DNA of 10,885 bases from positions 1 through 10,885 of the forward strand of contig DCHI01000081.1 of NCBI GenBank assembly GCA_002314795.1. The letters are read 5' to 3'. Each line of letters starts with the position of its first letter. Positions within the stretch are counted from its first letter, which is position 1. This DNA is from Bacteroidales bacterium UBA1756 (GTDB taxonomy: Bacteria; Bacteroidota; Bacteroidia; Bacteroidales; WCHB1-69). The notes beneath the pieces are model-generated. The model worked only from the letters and a program-made list of their open reading frames with translations. It was not told the origin of the DNA and searched no databases. Below, piece after piece: positions 1 to 7,361 of the stretch. A program made the position numbers and the translations under genes.

Positions 1-9
1 CAACGCCAT
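1..9 (-). CDS. Probable start of ftsY (first three codons only)
   Basis: A minus-strand ATG at base 9 is followed by GCG TTG (Met-Ala-Leu) and then leaves the window. It lies 11 bases after the stop of the DUF4295 gene on the same strand. In Bacteroidetes the gene after the bL33-DUF4295 pair is usually ftsY, the signal-recognition-particle receptor GTPase, whose product often begins Met-(Gly/Ala)-Leu-Phe. The identification is inferred from gene order and three codons only. Confidence 0.35.
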
Positions 10-20
10 GAAAAAAAATA

Positions 21-176
21 TTACTTTTTGGATAAAAAGTCTTTAACTTGTGTTGATTCAACGACTGCTTCTTTGAACGTGTAAGCACCCGTTTTGGGAG
101 AGCGTTCCATACGAATAACGCGGGAATAAGAAACGCCGCCTTCTTTTTTCAATGTTGCAACAACTTTCTTTGCCAT
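21..176 (-). CDS. DUF4295 family small basic protein
   Basis: This is a complete 51-residue ORF that begins MAKKVVATLKKEGG and ends DFLSKK. It is Lys/Arg rich with no membrane segment. The sequence and position match the DUF4295 family, a Bacteroidetes-specific small protein almost always encoded directly after rpmG. Its molecular role is unknown; the constant link to ribosomal genes and its basic charge suggest a ribosome-associated protein, which is inference. It starts 19 bases after the rpmG stop with no promoter between, so it is probably cotranscribed with rpmG and with the ORF that starts at base 9. Its start codon is the only one available near the N-terminus. Confidence 0.85.
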   Translation of the reverse strand: MAKKVVATLKKEGGVSYSRVIRMERSPKTGAYTFKEAVVESTQVKDFLSKK

Positions 177-195
177 CTCTTAAAGGTATTTATGA

Positions 196-384
196 TTATT
201 TAATTTCTTTGTGAACGGTGACTTTCTTCAAATAAGGATTGTACTTTTTGAGTTCAAGTCTCTCCGGTGTATTCTTACGGTTTTTAGTGGTGATGTAACG
301 AGACATTCCCGGTACTCCGCTTGCCTTTTGTTCTGTGCACTCCAAAATTACTTGTTGACGCGCTTCTTTATTTTTCTTTGCCAT
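196..384 (-). CDS. rpmG: 50S ribosomal protein bL33
   Basis: The 62-residue protein carries the bL33 signature: VILECTEQK, then SRYITTKNRKNTPERLELKKYNP (shown here in two parts: SRYITTKNRK and NTPERLELKKYNP), ending VTVHKEIK. bL33 sits near the E site of the large ribosomal subunit. Only one Cys is present (in LECTEQ), so this is the zinc-independent C-minus form rather than the four-Cys zinc-ribbon form. The length is normal for Bacteroidetes. It is the first gene of the minus-strand run rpmG-DUF4295-(ftsY) and has a clear promoter about 50 bases upstream. rpmB (bL28), which often precedes rpmG in this phylum, is absent upstream. Confidence 0.97.
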   Translation of the reverse strand: MAKKNKEARQQVILECTEQKASGVPGMSRYITTKNRKNTPERLELKKYNPYLKKVTVHKEIK

Positions 385-431
385 TTTTCTACTTTTTTTA
401 TCGTCAAAATTTTCCTTTACAAATCAGAGCG

Positions 432-463
432 CAAAAATACATCTTTTTTCTTTATTTGCAAGC
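432..463 (-). promoter_or_regulatory. Bacteroidetes-type promoter of rpmG operon
   Basis: Read on the minus strand, TATTTTTG (432-439) matches the phylum's -7 consensus TAnnTTTG exactly. A CTTG at 459-462 lies 19 bases further upstream, at the spacing of the -33 TTTG element. Transcription would start near 425, giving a leader of about 40 bases before the rpmG ATG. The surrounding DNA (about 400-630) is very AT-rich and shows no gene. Confidence 0.75.
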
Positions 464-655
464 ACTCTTATTTTTTTTATTAAAATAAATTCATTCTATT
501 AAAATATTGATTTTTAGATTATTACATATATTTTCGTCATCTTTTTTATAAATATGCTAATTTCCACATCTTTTTTTGGAAAGAATGGAACAACAATATG
601 CGCCAAATATAAGGCACTACACTCCCAATGAAGAAAGGCACTTCATTAATTTTCT

Positions 656-663
656 TATTTTTG
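656..663 (+). promoter_or_regulatory. -7 element of porin promoter
   Basis: TATTTTTG is an exact match to the Bacteroidetes -7 consensus TAnnTTTG. No TTTG is seen at the -33 position (around 632-636), so the upstream half is weak. Transcription would start near 669, about 20 bases before the ATG at 688. The element lies downstream of the ATG at 628, which argues against that ATG as the start. Confidence 0.55.
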
Positions 664-687
664 CAAACAGTTACACATTATAAAAAA

Positions 688-1758
688 ATGGCCACTTTCC
701 GAAAATCCTTTCTCTTTTTCACTTTTATAATATATTGTATATCAATTAGCATTGCACAAACGGACAGCGTTCCCAGAACGGAAAAGATGGATTCGTCCGT
801 TGCAAAAAACAACTACAAACTTTCCAAAGAGCAACTTCGTCCCAAATTCACCGCTACGATTTTAGGACGATATGAGTACAATACGCAGCTCAACAGTCAT
901 CACTTTGAGTTGCGCCACACACGCATCGGAGTTTCGGGCGATTTGCACCGGATGTTCTCCTATATGGCCTTGGTCGATCTTACTTACGGAGGCAAGTTCT
1001 CTCCCGTCGCCATTTTCGCCAAATTCAAACCGGTGAAAGGACTCTCCTTTCTTATCGGTTACGACAAGATGCCTTTCAGCAATGAAAACCTGTTGTCACC
1101 TTGGCAGTACTATTTTTCCGACAAATCGTTTCTGACACAGCGAATTACAGCGTGGTCTGACGTCGGATGCGTGGCCGAATACAAGTGGGACCAAGTCGTG
1201 CCGTTCTCCATCAAAGTCGGGGTGTTCAACAGCGATGGATTTGAAAAACAGATGAAATTTCAAAAGAACCTCAACTACGTTGCCCGCGGGACCTTCCAAT
1301 TTTTCAAGGGATTTGAACTCTCCCTCAACTACGCCGCCGTGAAATACGACTCCATCCGGATGCACAATTTCGATGTAGGAATGATGTACACCATTGGCGG
1401 ACTGCACCTGGATGCCGAATACATCTACAAAATGTACGATCGGAACGGATTCAATCCCACCCACGCTTTTGAAGGTTTTGCCTATTATACTTTCAGAATC
1501 GGGAAACCGTGGTTAGACAATGTTTCCATTTCGCTTCGATACGATGCCATCACGCCCAATTGTAAAGGGAAAGCCAATGAAGCAGGCATTTACGAGTGGG
1601 ACAATTACCGTCAGCGCATTACGACGGGCGTGACGCTCTTCTTTATCGAACGCCCCGTACGAGCCGGCATTCGCGTCGATTATGAAAAATATTTTGCACA
1701 TAGCGGCGACGCCTGTTCCGACGATCGCATCATCGTGGAGCTTATCACCCACTTTTAG
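688..1758 (+). CDS. Outer-membrane porin, phosphate-selective porin O/P-like
   Basis: With the start at 688 the protein has 356 residues and opens with a signal peptide: MATFRKS, a hydrophobic stretch (about residues 8-21), and a likely signal peptidase I site at SIA|QT. The mature part alternates aromatic and polar residues in beta-strand style (for example FELRHTRIGVSGDLH and LSFLIGYDKMPFS) and ends in Phe, the usual C-terminal residue for BAM-dependent outer-membrane proteins. This pattern matches the porin O/P family common in Bacteroidetes, which probably forms a trimeric diffusion channel. The substrate cannot be told. The ATG at 628 is in frame but would add 20 residues, spoil the signal peptide and lie upstream of the -7 element at 656-663. 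The gene stands alone, divergent from rpmG. Confidence 0.8.
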   Translation: MATFRKSFLFFTFIIYCISISIAQTDSVPRTEKMDSSVAKNNYKLSKEQLRPKFTATILGRYEYNTQLNSHHFELRHTRIGVSGDLHRMFSYMALVDLTYGGKFSPVAIFAKFKPVKGLSFLIGYDKMPFSNENLLSPWQYYFSDKSFLTQRITAWSDVGCVAEYKWDQVVPFSIKVGVFNSDGFEKQMKFQKNLNYVARGTFQFFKGFELSLNYAAVKYDSIRMHNFDVGMMYTIGGLHLDAEYIYKMYDRNGFNPTHAFEGFAYYTFRIGKPWLDNVSISLRYDAITPNCKGKANEAGIYEWDNYRQRITTGVTLFFIERPVRAGIRVDYEKYFAHSGDACSDDRIIVELITHF

Positions 1759-1856
1759 TTGACACATCTTCTCTTTCCTCAGAAAAAAGAAAGCACGAGG
1801 AACCATCACCTACTTCCAGAAAGTGGCTAAGCTCCGGTTAATTTGTTTTGCTGAGC

Positions 1857-1891
1857 ACAAAAAAAGAAAAAGGACAACTCGCATTGCCCTT
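1857..1891 (-). terminator. Rho-independent terminator after the methyltransferase-like gene
   Basis: On the minus strand an 8-bp stem (1884-1891 with 1870-1877, including one G-U pair) closes a 6-base loop (1878-1883). It is followed by a run of mostly T (1869 down to about 1857). On the plus strand the same stem would have an A-C mismatch and no T run, so it serves the minus-strand gene ending at 1921. Confidence 0.65.
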
Positions 1892-1920
1892 CTCCCCATC
1901 ATATTAAAATAAAAAAATCA

Positions 1921-2688
1921 TTAGTCTCTATTTTCTTCGGAAGCCAACAGTTTGCTATGATGTTTCAACGTTCTGAGAACGAGCATCAGAACAAGCATAA
2001 TCAAGCAGACGATACCGGAGGGGCGAATCCACGATTCCAAAGTGAAGTCGGTCACAAGAAGGGCGCGGAAATAATCCACCAACGTGAAACAGAGGGTGAT
2101 GGCGAAAATTCCAGAATATTCGCGACGCAGAACGGATTTGAAATGGAAGGGGACATCGCCTTTTTCAAACTGACGGAAACGAGGCCAGAAAGCGGGAACG
2201 GTCATCGACCAATCCAAATAGGACTGACCGAACTCGCGTTCAAGAAACCGCTCTTCAGCATACATAATACGTTCATAATAAAGCCAATAGACCAAAGAGA
2301 CGACCACAAGGAACGGCAAATCGAAAATAAAAATCAGCAAGCCGAGCCACATCAGGTAGTTACCCAAGTAGAGGGGATGCCTAACGATGGAGTAGATGCC
2401 TTTGGTATTCAGCTGTTTGGCAACCTGTTTGTCGGTATTCCGTCCCGAGGTTCCGTGCGGCGTGGTTCCGATGGTGTAGGCGCGGACAACGATGCCGGCG
2501 AGGGAAACCAGGATGGCGAGGGTGAGGACGGCGCACTGCCAGCAGCACGGCATTGCCGCGAAATCCAATTCCGGTTTGTGGGCCAGAATCAGGACGGGCG
2601 AACAGAGGACGAACACCCAAACGGGCACTGTGCCGCGGTGACGGAACAGCCAATTGCCTGACGATTCGAAAGAATGAAGAAGTGTCAT
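1921..2688 (-). CDS. Isoprenylcysteine carboxyl methyltransferase-like membrane protein
   Basis: With the start at 2688 the protein has 255 residues and about five or six hydrophobic segments (roughly 21-36, 52-72, 109-136, 193-211, 225-238). The diagnostic part is the ICMT/PEMT-type C-terminal core: GIYSIVRHPLYLGNYL (97-112) with the Arg-His-Pro motif, then EERFLEREFGQSYLDW (145-160) and VPAFWP. In this superfamily these residues bind S-adenosylmethionine next to the membrane; the acceptor here is unknown and need not be a prenylated protein. An additional membrane-containing tail (about 190-240) follows the core. The longer frame opening at 2832 is rejected because it overlaps the end of rplS and runs through the rplS terminator. 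No promoter motif is seen upstream, so the gene may depend on read-through. Confidence 0.75.
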   Translation of the reverse strand: MTLLHSFESSGNWLFRHRGTVPVWVFVLCSPVLILAHKPELDFAAMPCCWQCAVLTLAILVSLAGIVVRAYTIGTTPHGTSGRNTDKQVAKQLNTKGIYSIVRHPLYLGNYLMWLGLLIFIFDLPFLVVVSLVYWLYYERIMYAEERFLEREFGQSYLDWSMTVPAFWPRFRQFEKGDVPFHFKSVLRREYSGIFAITLCFTLVDYFRALLVTDFTLESWIRPSGIVCLIMLVLMLVLRTLKHHSKLLASEENRD

Positions 2689-2702
2689 AAAAAAAAAGCA
2701 AT

Positions 2703-2729
2703 AAAAAAACGCTCTTTCAAGCGTTTTTT
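2703..2729 (-). terminator. Rho-independent terminator of rplS
   Basis: A perfect 10-bp inverted repeat (2704-2713 with 2720-2729, core AACGCT/AGCGTT) encloses a 6-base loop. On the minus strand it runs into seven T at 2703-2709. It lies 24 bases past the rplS stop. The flanking A and T runs make it look usable in both directions, but only the minus strand has a gene just upstream. Confidence 0.85.
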
Positions 2730-2752
2730 GTTTATAAGGGAAATTGTAACTA

Positions 2753-3106
2753 TTAACCTCTCTTTTCTTTGATACGAGCTTTCTTTCCGGTAAGACCACG
2801 GAGATAGAAAATTCTTGCACGACGGACGACACCGTGTTTGTTAACGGTGATGTCAGTAATACGAGGAGAGTTGAAGGGGAAGATTCTTTCTACACCGATA
2901 CCGCCGGAGATTTTGCGGATGGTGAAGTTCTTCGTTGCACCGGCACCAGAGATTTGGAGGACAACGCCTTGGAAATGCTGAATACGTTCCTTGGAACCTT
3001 CAATAATTTTATAACCAACGGTGATGGTGTCACCGGCCTTGAATTTCGGATAATCCTTCTTCTCTACGAAATTATCTTCAACGTACTGAACTAATTGCTG
3101 TTTCAT
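2753..3106 (-). CDS. rplS: 50S ribosomal protein bL19
   Basis: The 117-residue protein shows the bL19 family throughout: PKFKAGDTITVGYKI, FQGVVLQISG, TIRKISGGIGVERIFPF, SPRITDITV, VVRRARIFYLRG and KARIKEKRG. bL19 lies at the interface of the two ribosomal subunits. The frame is open to an ATG at 3151, but that codon sits inside the promoter. The ATG at 3106 gives the normal N-terminus (MKQQLVQYVED) after an A-rich leader. The gene is monocistronic by its signals: promoter just upstream and strong terminator just downstream. Confidence 0.97.
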   Translation of the reverse strand: MKQQLVQYVEDNFVEKKDYPKFKAGDTITVGYKIIEGSKERIQHFQGVVLQISGAGATKNFTIRKISGGIGVERIFPFNSPRITDITVNKHGVVRRARIFYLRGLTGKKARIKEKRG

Positions 3107-3148
3107 TTCTTTTATATTTACTATTTTATATTTCAAAATTTGAGGCTG

Positions 3149-3179
3149 CAAAAGTACAACTTTTTTTTATATAAACAAC
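3149..3179 (-). promoter_or_regulatory. Bacteroidetes-type promoter of rplS
   Basis: Minus-strand TACTTTTG (3149-3156) matches TAnnTTTG exactly. A GTTG (3176-3179) lies 19 bases upstream at the -33 position. Transcription would begin near 3143, leaving a leader of about 37 bases before the ATG at 3106. Confidence 0.8.
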
Positions 3180-3243
3180 ACGCTCCTTCTTTTTTATTTT
3201 CCTCTCTTTTTTATTAAAAATCAATAAGATAGAAATTTCCAAC

Positions 3244-6186
3244 TTACAATTTGGGAATTTTCACATAAAATGTCGTGCCATAATCGGGAGCGGTGCGGAA
3301 CGAAATTTCGCCACCGAAGCCCGCCACAATATTTCTGACAATCGGCAAGCAAAGACTATGTCCGCAGTTATCAGCGGAAAATTTCACCGTAAAGACGAGC
3401 GCTTCGTCGGCGAGGTCCAATCCGCGGTCGTTGGAGTGGAACGTCAGGAGCCAAGCGTCTGCGCCCTCCGCGTCTTCCAGACGAATGGAAATGTCTAATC
3501 GCCCATTATCCAAACGGTTATGGTCCGCATTTTTCACCAAATTATAAACCATCTGCTTGAACTGCTTCCTATCAACAAAGGCATAACACTCGGTTTCAGG
3601 GATGAGCTGAAAATTGTAGGTGGTCGTCAGATTCGGGCTCAATTCATCGGCGAGTTCCGTTAAGATTCCCTTCAAATCCACATCGTGGTTGAAACTCAGT
3701 TGAGTGGCAGCAAATTCGGAGAAGGTATCGGCGACCTCCGACAGCACATCAATCTGACGCAGAACCTCTTCCGTTGCTTCATTGAAACGGGATTCCAAGT
3801 CCGGCTTGTCCGAAAGCCACGATCTTTGAAGCATCTGCATCTTTAGACGCATCGGTGTCAGCGGATTTTTCACCTCGTGCGCAATCTCCTGTGCCATTTC
3901 ACGCCACGCGGTTTCACGCTCCGACTTCGCCATCTGAATCGCATTGAACCGCAACGTTTCAACCATATTATTATGCTCTGATATCAGCTGCCCAATTTCC
4001 TCATTCACTTCCCATTCTAAACGAATCGGACTAAAAGGACGGCTTCGGTCACGCATCGCCCTACCCAACTTCCGCATAGACGAAGTCCCGATGATGAATA
4101 TCAACACGGCGCCCAATATGGCAAAAATAATCAGCCACGAATAAATAATCAGACACCGAGTGACCATTGTGGCCAATTTCTCGTCAAATGCGTAACGGTT
4201 GCGCACATCCGAAGCGGAAAAATAGCCCACTGTCTTCCCATCCGCATCCAGGATTACCTTATAAACTTCTATGACATTCATATAGTCGGTCAACCGAACC
4301 TCACTCCAATAAGAATGCCCTTTTTGCATCTGCTTCAGCACATTGCCCGGAATCCGGTTTTCTTCCATTCCCGGTTCCGAACCCGAGGAATACAAGAGAC
4401 GGCCATCGGAATTAAAAAATTTCAAATCCAAGCAGAAACTGCTGGACAAAGCGCGCAAGGACGAATCAACCCGATGTACAGTTGTTTCCCCCTTTTCATC
4501 ACCGGGAAACAGTCCATAATTTCGGATAAGGTCACCTTCGATGATGCCCATCTTCACTTGCACCATACCCATTCGGTCGTTATACACCCGTCGGTCAGCA
4601 GCAGATATTGACAGTAGTCCGACGATGAGCCCGGTAACCAACATCAGAACCAGTGCACTCCACAAAAGTGTATTATAAAATGAGAGTGTCCATCGGATAC
4701 CTACCGTCGCCCAACAAAGGAACAAAATCAGAACATAAAAAATAAGAAACAGGATGAAGAAAAGAGAAAATGCAACCATAAAATCCAAATGGGAGTTGCT
4801 CTTCATACTCACAATAATTAGGTCACCTTGTTTCAATGGATAGAGATAATGGGTATGTCCCTCCAACAAAACGCCACTTTTATAAAACTTATTTTTTTGA
4901 AAATCAGTATAATACTTTGAATTTAACCGATAGTAATACCCACCATATTGGTCAATCAGGCGACCTTTTTCATAATAGGCGAGAGAGTATTGAGCTGCGT
5001 CGCGTGCATAGTTTGTCAGCACGGTTCTATTTATGAATTTCGGTGTTTTCACCACCCAAGCGTGAGCAATATGCAGCACCTTTTTCGGATAAACACTATC
5101 AAATAATGAAACGACATCCAACGGAGGATTTTCTGCAAATGAATCCACCGAAGCGGCCAAATCCGTCACCAATTGTTCACGAACTTTCGCCACGTGTTCT
5201 TTCACAAAATAGTTCGTCATCAATGCCATAAACAAGGAAAAGACGACAAGTTTGCTCACTACTGGAAAGAACCGGTAATTATTTCGTTCACTCCTGCCCC
5301 AAGCTAAGGAAACGATAAGAAAAATGAGGAGGAACACCGCACAAATCCAGGTAGGATAGCCCGCTAAGGACGGACGAGAATGCGTCAGCAGAGCGGAAAG
5401 AATAACATAACAGGTGGCAACGTGCAGACACAGGCGAATAACTTTTCTTTTCCAATAATAATGCAAGACTCGCAAAATTTTGTTCACTCCCATTGCAGAA
5501 CTATACGCCAATCCGAACAGCACAAAGATTGCCATAATGGAGTAGATGTTGAAAGAGAGCAAGTGCGACGGATTCAACTCAATAGTACCCGCTGAGAAGA
5601 TACCGCCCATTACATACGGAATGAAGAAGAACAACCCCAAAATGATGAAAAGGTCAAGCGTTAGCTGCGCCCCCGCCAACCAGCGTCTTCGGTTCATAAA
5701 ACTGCGACGCAAAGACGCAAAATATTTCAAACCTATGGTGGCAAGAGCCATCAGTTGGCACACATCCGTAAAAAGAGTGCCCATATTTTGTGCGTACATT
5801 CCGGGCAATGCAGCTGCAGGGGACGTAAAAAATGCGGTAGAAAAAAATAGAGAGGGCCTTTGCCATTGAATAGCCACATAACGGACAACGAACAGACAAG
5901 CTACTACCCCCCAAAAAAGCGCAATCGGATAGCGACGTATGGCAGGAGCCAATTGCAAAACCTTAATGATGCCGCCCACCAAAAAGACAAAAAGCGACAA
6001 ATACAACAAATAGACGAAACAACTCAGTGTCAATGAATTTGCCACCTGTTCGGGTGACAAAATCAACGGACAAATAGCACAAACGACCAGAAGGAGCGCC
6101 ACCACGACAGCAGATGCCATCAGACTATGGAACTTGTTTTTCACGAAAAATGGAGCAACCGAGCGGATGTTAGATTTTATCGACAT
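3244..6186 (-). CDS. Multi-TM NtrY-type sensor histidine kinase with degenerate ATP-binding domain
   Basis: The 980-residue protein has about nine TM segments in its first 328 residues. A probable extracytoplasmic stretch (329-466) follows, then two TM segments (467-493, 504-528), a second extracytoplasmic stretch (529-676), and a last TM (677-701). A HAMP-like linker, a dimerisation/phospho-acceptor domain and a catalytic domain complete it. The H box EIAHEVKNPLTPMRLK, with His770, is NtrY-like and intact, as is the N box (NLVKNA, 882-887). The G1 box, normally DNGxGI, reads SNDRGL (918-923), and the G2 box, normally GxGLGL, reads GHSLCL (942-947); the TTK before G2 is lost as well. ATP binding may be impaired. 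No response regulator is encoded nearby. The gene starts 24 bases after the P-loop gene upstream and is probably cotranscribed with it. No strong terminator is visible before rplS. Confidence 0.85.
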   Translation of the reverse strand: MSIKSNIRSVAPFFVKNKFHSLMASAVVVALLLVVCAICPLILSPEQVANSLTLSCFVYLLYLSLFVFLVGGIIKVLQLAPAIRRYPIALFWGVVACLFVVRYVAIQWQRPSLFFSTAFFTSPAAALPGMYAQNMGTLFTDVCQLMALATIGLKYFASLRRSFMNRRRWLAGAQLTLDLFIILGLFFFIPYVMGGIFSAGTIELNPSHLLSFNIYSIMAIFVLFGLAYSSAMGVNKILRVLHYYWKRKVIRLCLHVATCYVILSALLTHSRPSLAGYPTWICAVFLLIFLIVSLAWGRSERNNYRFFPVVSKLVVFSLFMALMTNYFVKEHVAKVREQLVTDLAASVDSFAENPPLDVVSLFDSVYPKKVLHIAHAWVVKTPKFINRTVLTNYARDAAQYSLAYYEKGRLIDQYGGYYYRLNSKYYTDFQKNKFYKSGVLLEGHTHYLYPLKQGDLIIVSMKSNSHLDFMVAFSLFFILFLIFYVLILFLCWATVGIRWTLSFYNTLLWSALVLMLVTGLIVGLLSISAADRRVYNDRMGMVQVKMGIIEGDLIRNYGLFPGDEKGETTVHRVDSSLRALSSSFCLDLKFFNSDGRLLYSSGSEPGMEENRIPGNVLKQMQKGHSYWSEVRLTDYMNVIEVYKVILDADGKTVGYFSASDVRNRYAFDEKLATMVTRCLIIYSWLIIFAILGAVLIFIIGTSSMRKLGRAMRDRSRPFSPIRLEWEVNEEIGQLISEHNNMVETLRFNAIQMAKSERETAWREMAQEIAHEVKNPLTPMRLKMQMLQRSWLSDKPDLESRFNEATEEVLRQIDVLSEVADTFSEFAATQLSFNHDVDLKGILTELADELSPNLTTTYNFQLIPETECYAFVDRKQFKQMVYNLVKNADHNRLDNGRLDISIRLEDAEGADAWLLTFHSNDRGLDLADEALVFTVKFSADNCGHSLCLPIVRNIVAGFGGEISFRTAPDYGTTFYVKIPKL

Positions 6187-6210
6187 ATTTTGTAATAAAG
6201 CAAACTGAAA

Positions 6211-7227
6211 CTATTGAAAAGGATTTTGTCGGACATCATACACTTCAATTCCTAATGCCTCCGACAAGGCCGTGCAGACTTTTTCCGAGTCCATCAGATA
6301 TCCACTCGGGGACCAAGGATTTACACAAATACACAGCAATTTAGCGCTCAACAGCATTTTGATTTTTCCACCTTTTTGCAGAAAACCATTGACGGCCATT
6401 GGCGAAGCGAAAATGCGGGAGAAGTCGCGAACGACGAGCGTTGTTTCTGCCACCTGCGGCTGCATCCGAAGGAAATTGAAAAGATTGTCGCCCACGGCGC
6501 CGCTCACGTACAGCGTGTGTCCGTGTTCAAACAAGCGGTTTTTATTTTGTTCCAACAAAAAGGCGGAACTGATATGGAGGTCAACCAGACCGTCCGTTTC
6601 GGAGACGGACCAGATGCCGGACTCTATTTCAGCCATTTGTTCAGCAAATGGGCTATTGAAAGCGGGCATTCGGAGCAGGTCGAAGACGAAGCGGGTTTTT
6701 CTGACCAGTTCGGGGATGTTGGGCGAGAGTGCCGCGCCGGTTGTCAGCACCAAAGCATCGGTGACGGCGGGTGAGCCGAGACTTTTGCGGGAGAGGGCGC
6801 CGTCAACGAAGACGGTTTCCGCGCCGAGCGAGTGGAGTTTTTGGATGAGGCGACGGACGTGTGACGTAGCGGTCGGGCCGGCTAAGATGACTTTGCCGGA
6901 AGTGACGGCACGTGCCACGACCAAACGGCCCAAAGCAGTACGTTGCTCCGACACGTCCAAAATTTCGGAGACCAGACGACGTTCACGGTAAAACTTTTCC
7001 GCTGTTACGAACAGACACCCTTTTTCCACCACGATTTCGGGTTTGACCGTTCCTGTGACTTGGTCCAACGATTCGCCGTCGATTCCGATGGAAGTGATGC
7101 CAATCTTGCGTCCTTTAGCAGTACATCCCGCCAAAACGTACTTCAAGCACTCGGTTTTTCCGGTGTTCTTCGCCATCCCAACTACGGACACAGAGCGCGA
7201 TTTCAAGATTTCATCAAAAACTGGCAT
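6211..7227 (-). CDS. P-loop protein resembling lysine 5,6-aminomutase reactivase subunit KamB
   Basis: The 338-residue protein is soluble, without signal peptide. A phosphate-binding loop lies near the N-terminus (GMAKNTGKT, 17-25), with one more residue between the first Gly and GKT than classical Walker A, so Met18 takes the position of the first Gly. TSIGIDGESLDQVT (45-58) and VFVDGALSRKS (139-149) follow. From memory this combination matches KamB, which with the MutS-like KamC is thought to reactivate B12-dependent lysine 5,6-aminomutase in lysine fermentation. No kamC, kamD/E or other lysine-pathway gene is in the window, so the role is inferred from resemblance only. The ATG at 7227 follows a -7 element (7247-7254) by about 20 bases. 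It is first of a likely two-gene transcript with the sensor kinase. Confidence 0.6.
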   Translation of the reverse strand: MPVFDEILKSRSVSVVGMAKNTGKTECLKYVLAGCTAKGRKIGITSIGIDGESLDQVTGTVKPEIVVEKGCLFVTAEKFYRERRLVSEILDVSEQRTALGRLVVARAVTSGKVILAGPTATSHVRRLIQKLHSLGAETVFVDGALSRKSLGSPAVTDALVLTTGAALSPNIPELVRKTRFVFDLLRMPAFNSPFAEQMAEIESGIWSVSETDGLVDLHISSAFLLEQNKNRLFEHGHTLYVSGAVGDNLFNFLRMQPQVAETTLVVRDFSRIFASPMAVNGFLQKGGKIKMLLSAKLLCICVNPWSPSGYLMDSEKVCTALSEALGIEVYDVRQNPFQ

Positions 7228-7246
7228 TTTCTATAAAAATGGGGGG

Positions 7247-7254
7247 CAAAATTA
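7247..7254 (-). promoter_or_regulatory. -7 element upstream of the KamB-like gene
   Basis: Minus-strand TAATTTTG is an exact TAnnTTTG match, placed about 20 bases before the ATG at 7227. The -33 region (about 7271-7277) has TTTTCG rather than TTTG, so the promoter is only partly consensus. Confidence 0.6.
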
Positions 7255-7361
7255 CATTAAATTTTGTAAACGAAAAGATTGGCGACTTTACTATTTTTCA
7301 CACATTTTTCGTTCCCATCATCGCTCTCGGTTCCTTCGCCCCGCATCAAAACAACCACCGC

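Noticed and set aside
628..687. Upstream ATG start for the porin (20 extra residues)
   Set aside because: The -7 element at 656-663 lies inside this extension, and the signal peptide begins properly at the ATG at 688.
1775..1802. Hairpin TTCCTC/GAGGAA after the porin as a terminator
   Set aside because: The loop is 16 bases, the stem 6, and no T run follows on the plus strand.
1957..2661. Plus-strand 234-codon open frame across the methyltransferase-like gene
   Set aside because: It is antisense to a recognisable protein, has low-complexity charged composition (many Gln, Asp, Glu, Gly), and no domain.
2689..2832. Upstream start of the methyltransferase-like gene
   Set aside because: It overlaps the rplS coding end and would translate through the rplS terminator; the extra residues are unlike the family.
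3107..3151. Longer N-terminus of bL19
   Set aside because: The codon at 3151 overlaps the -7 element, and known bL19 proteins start near the ATG at 3106.
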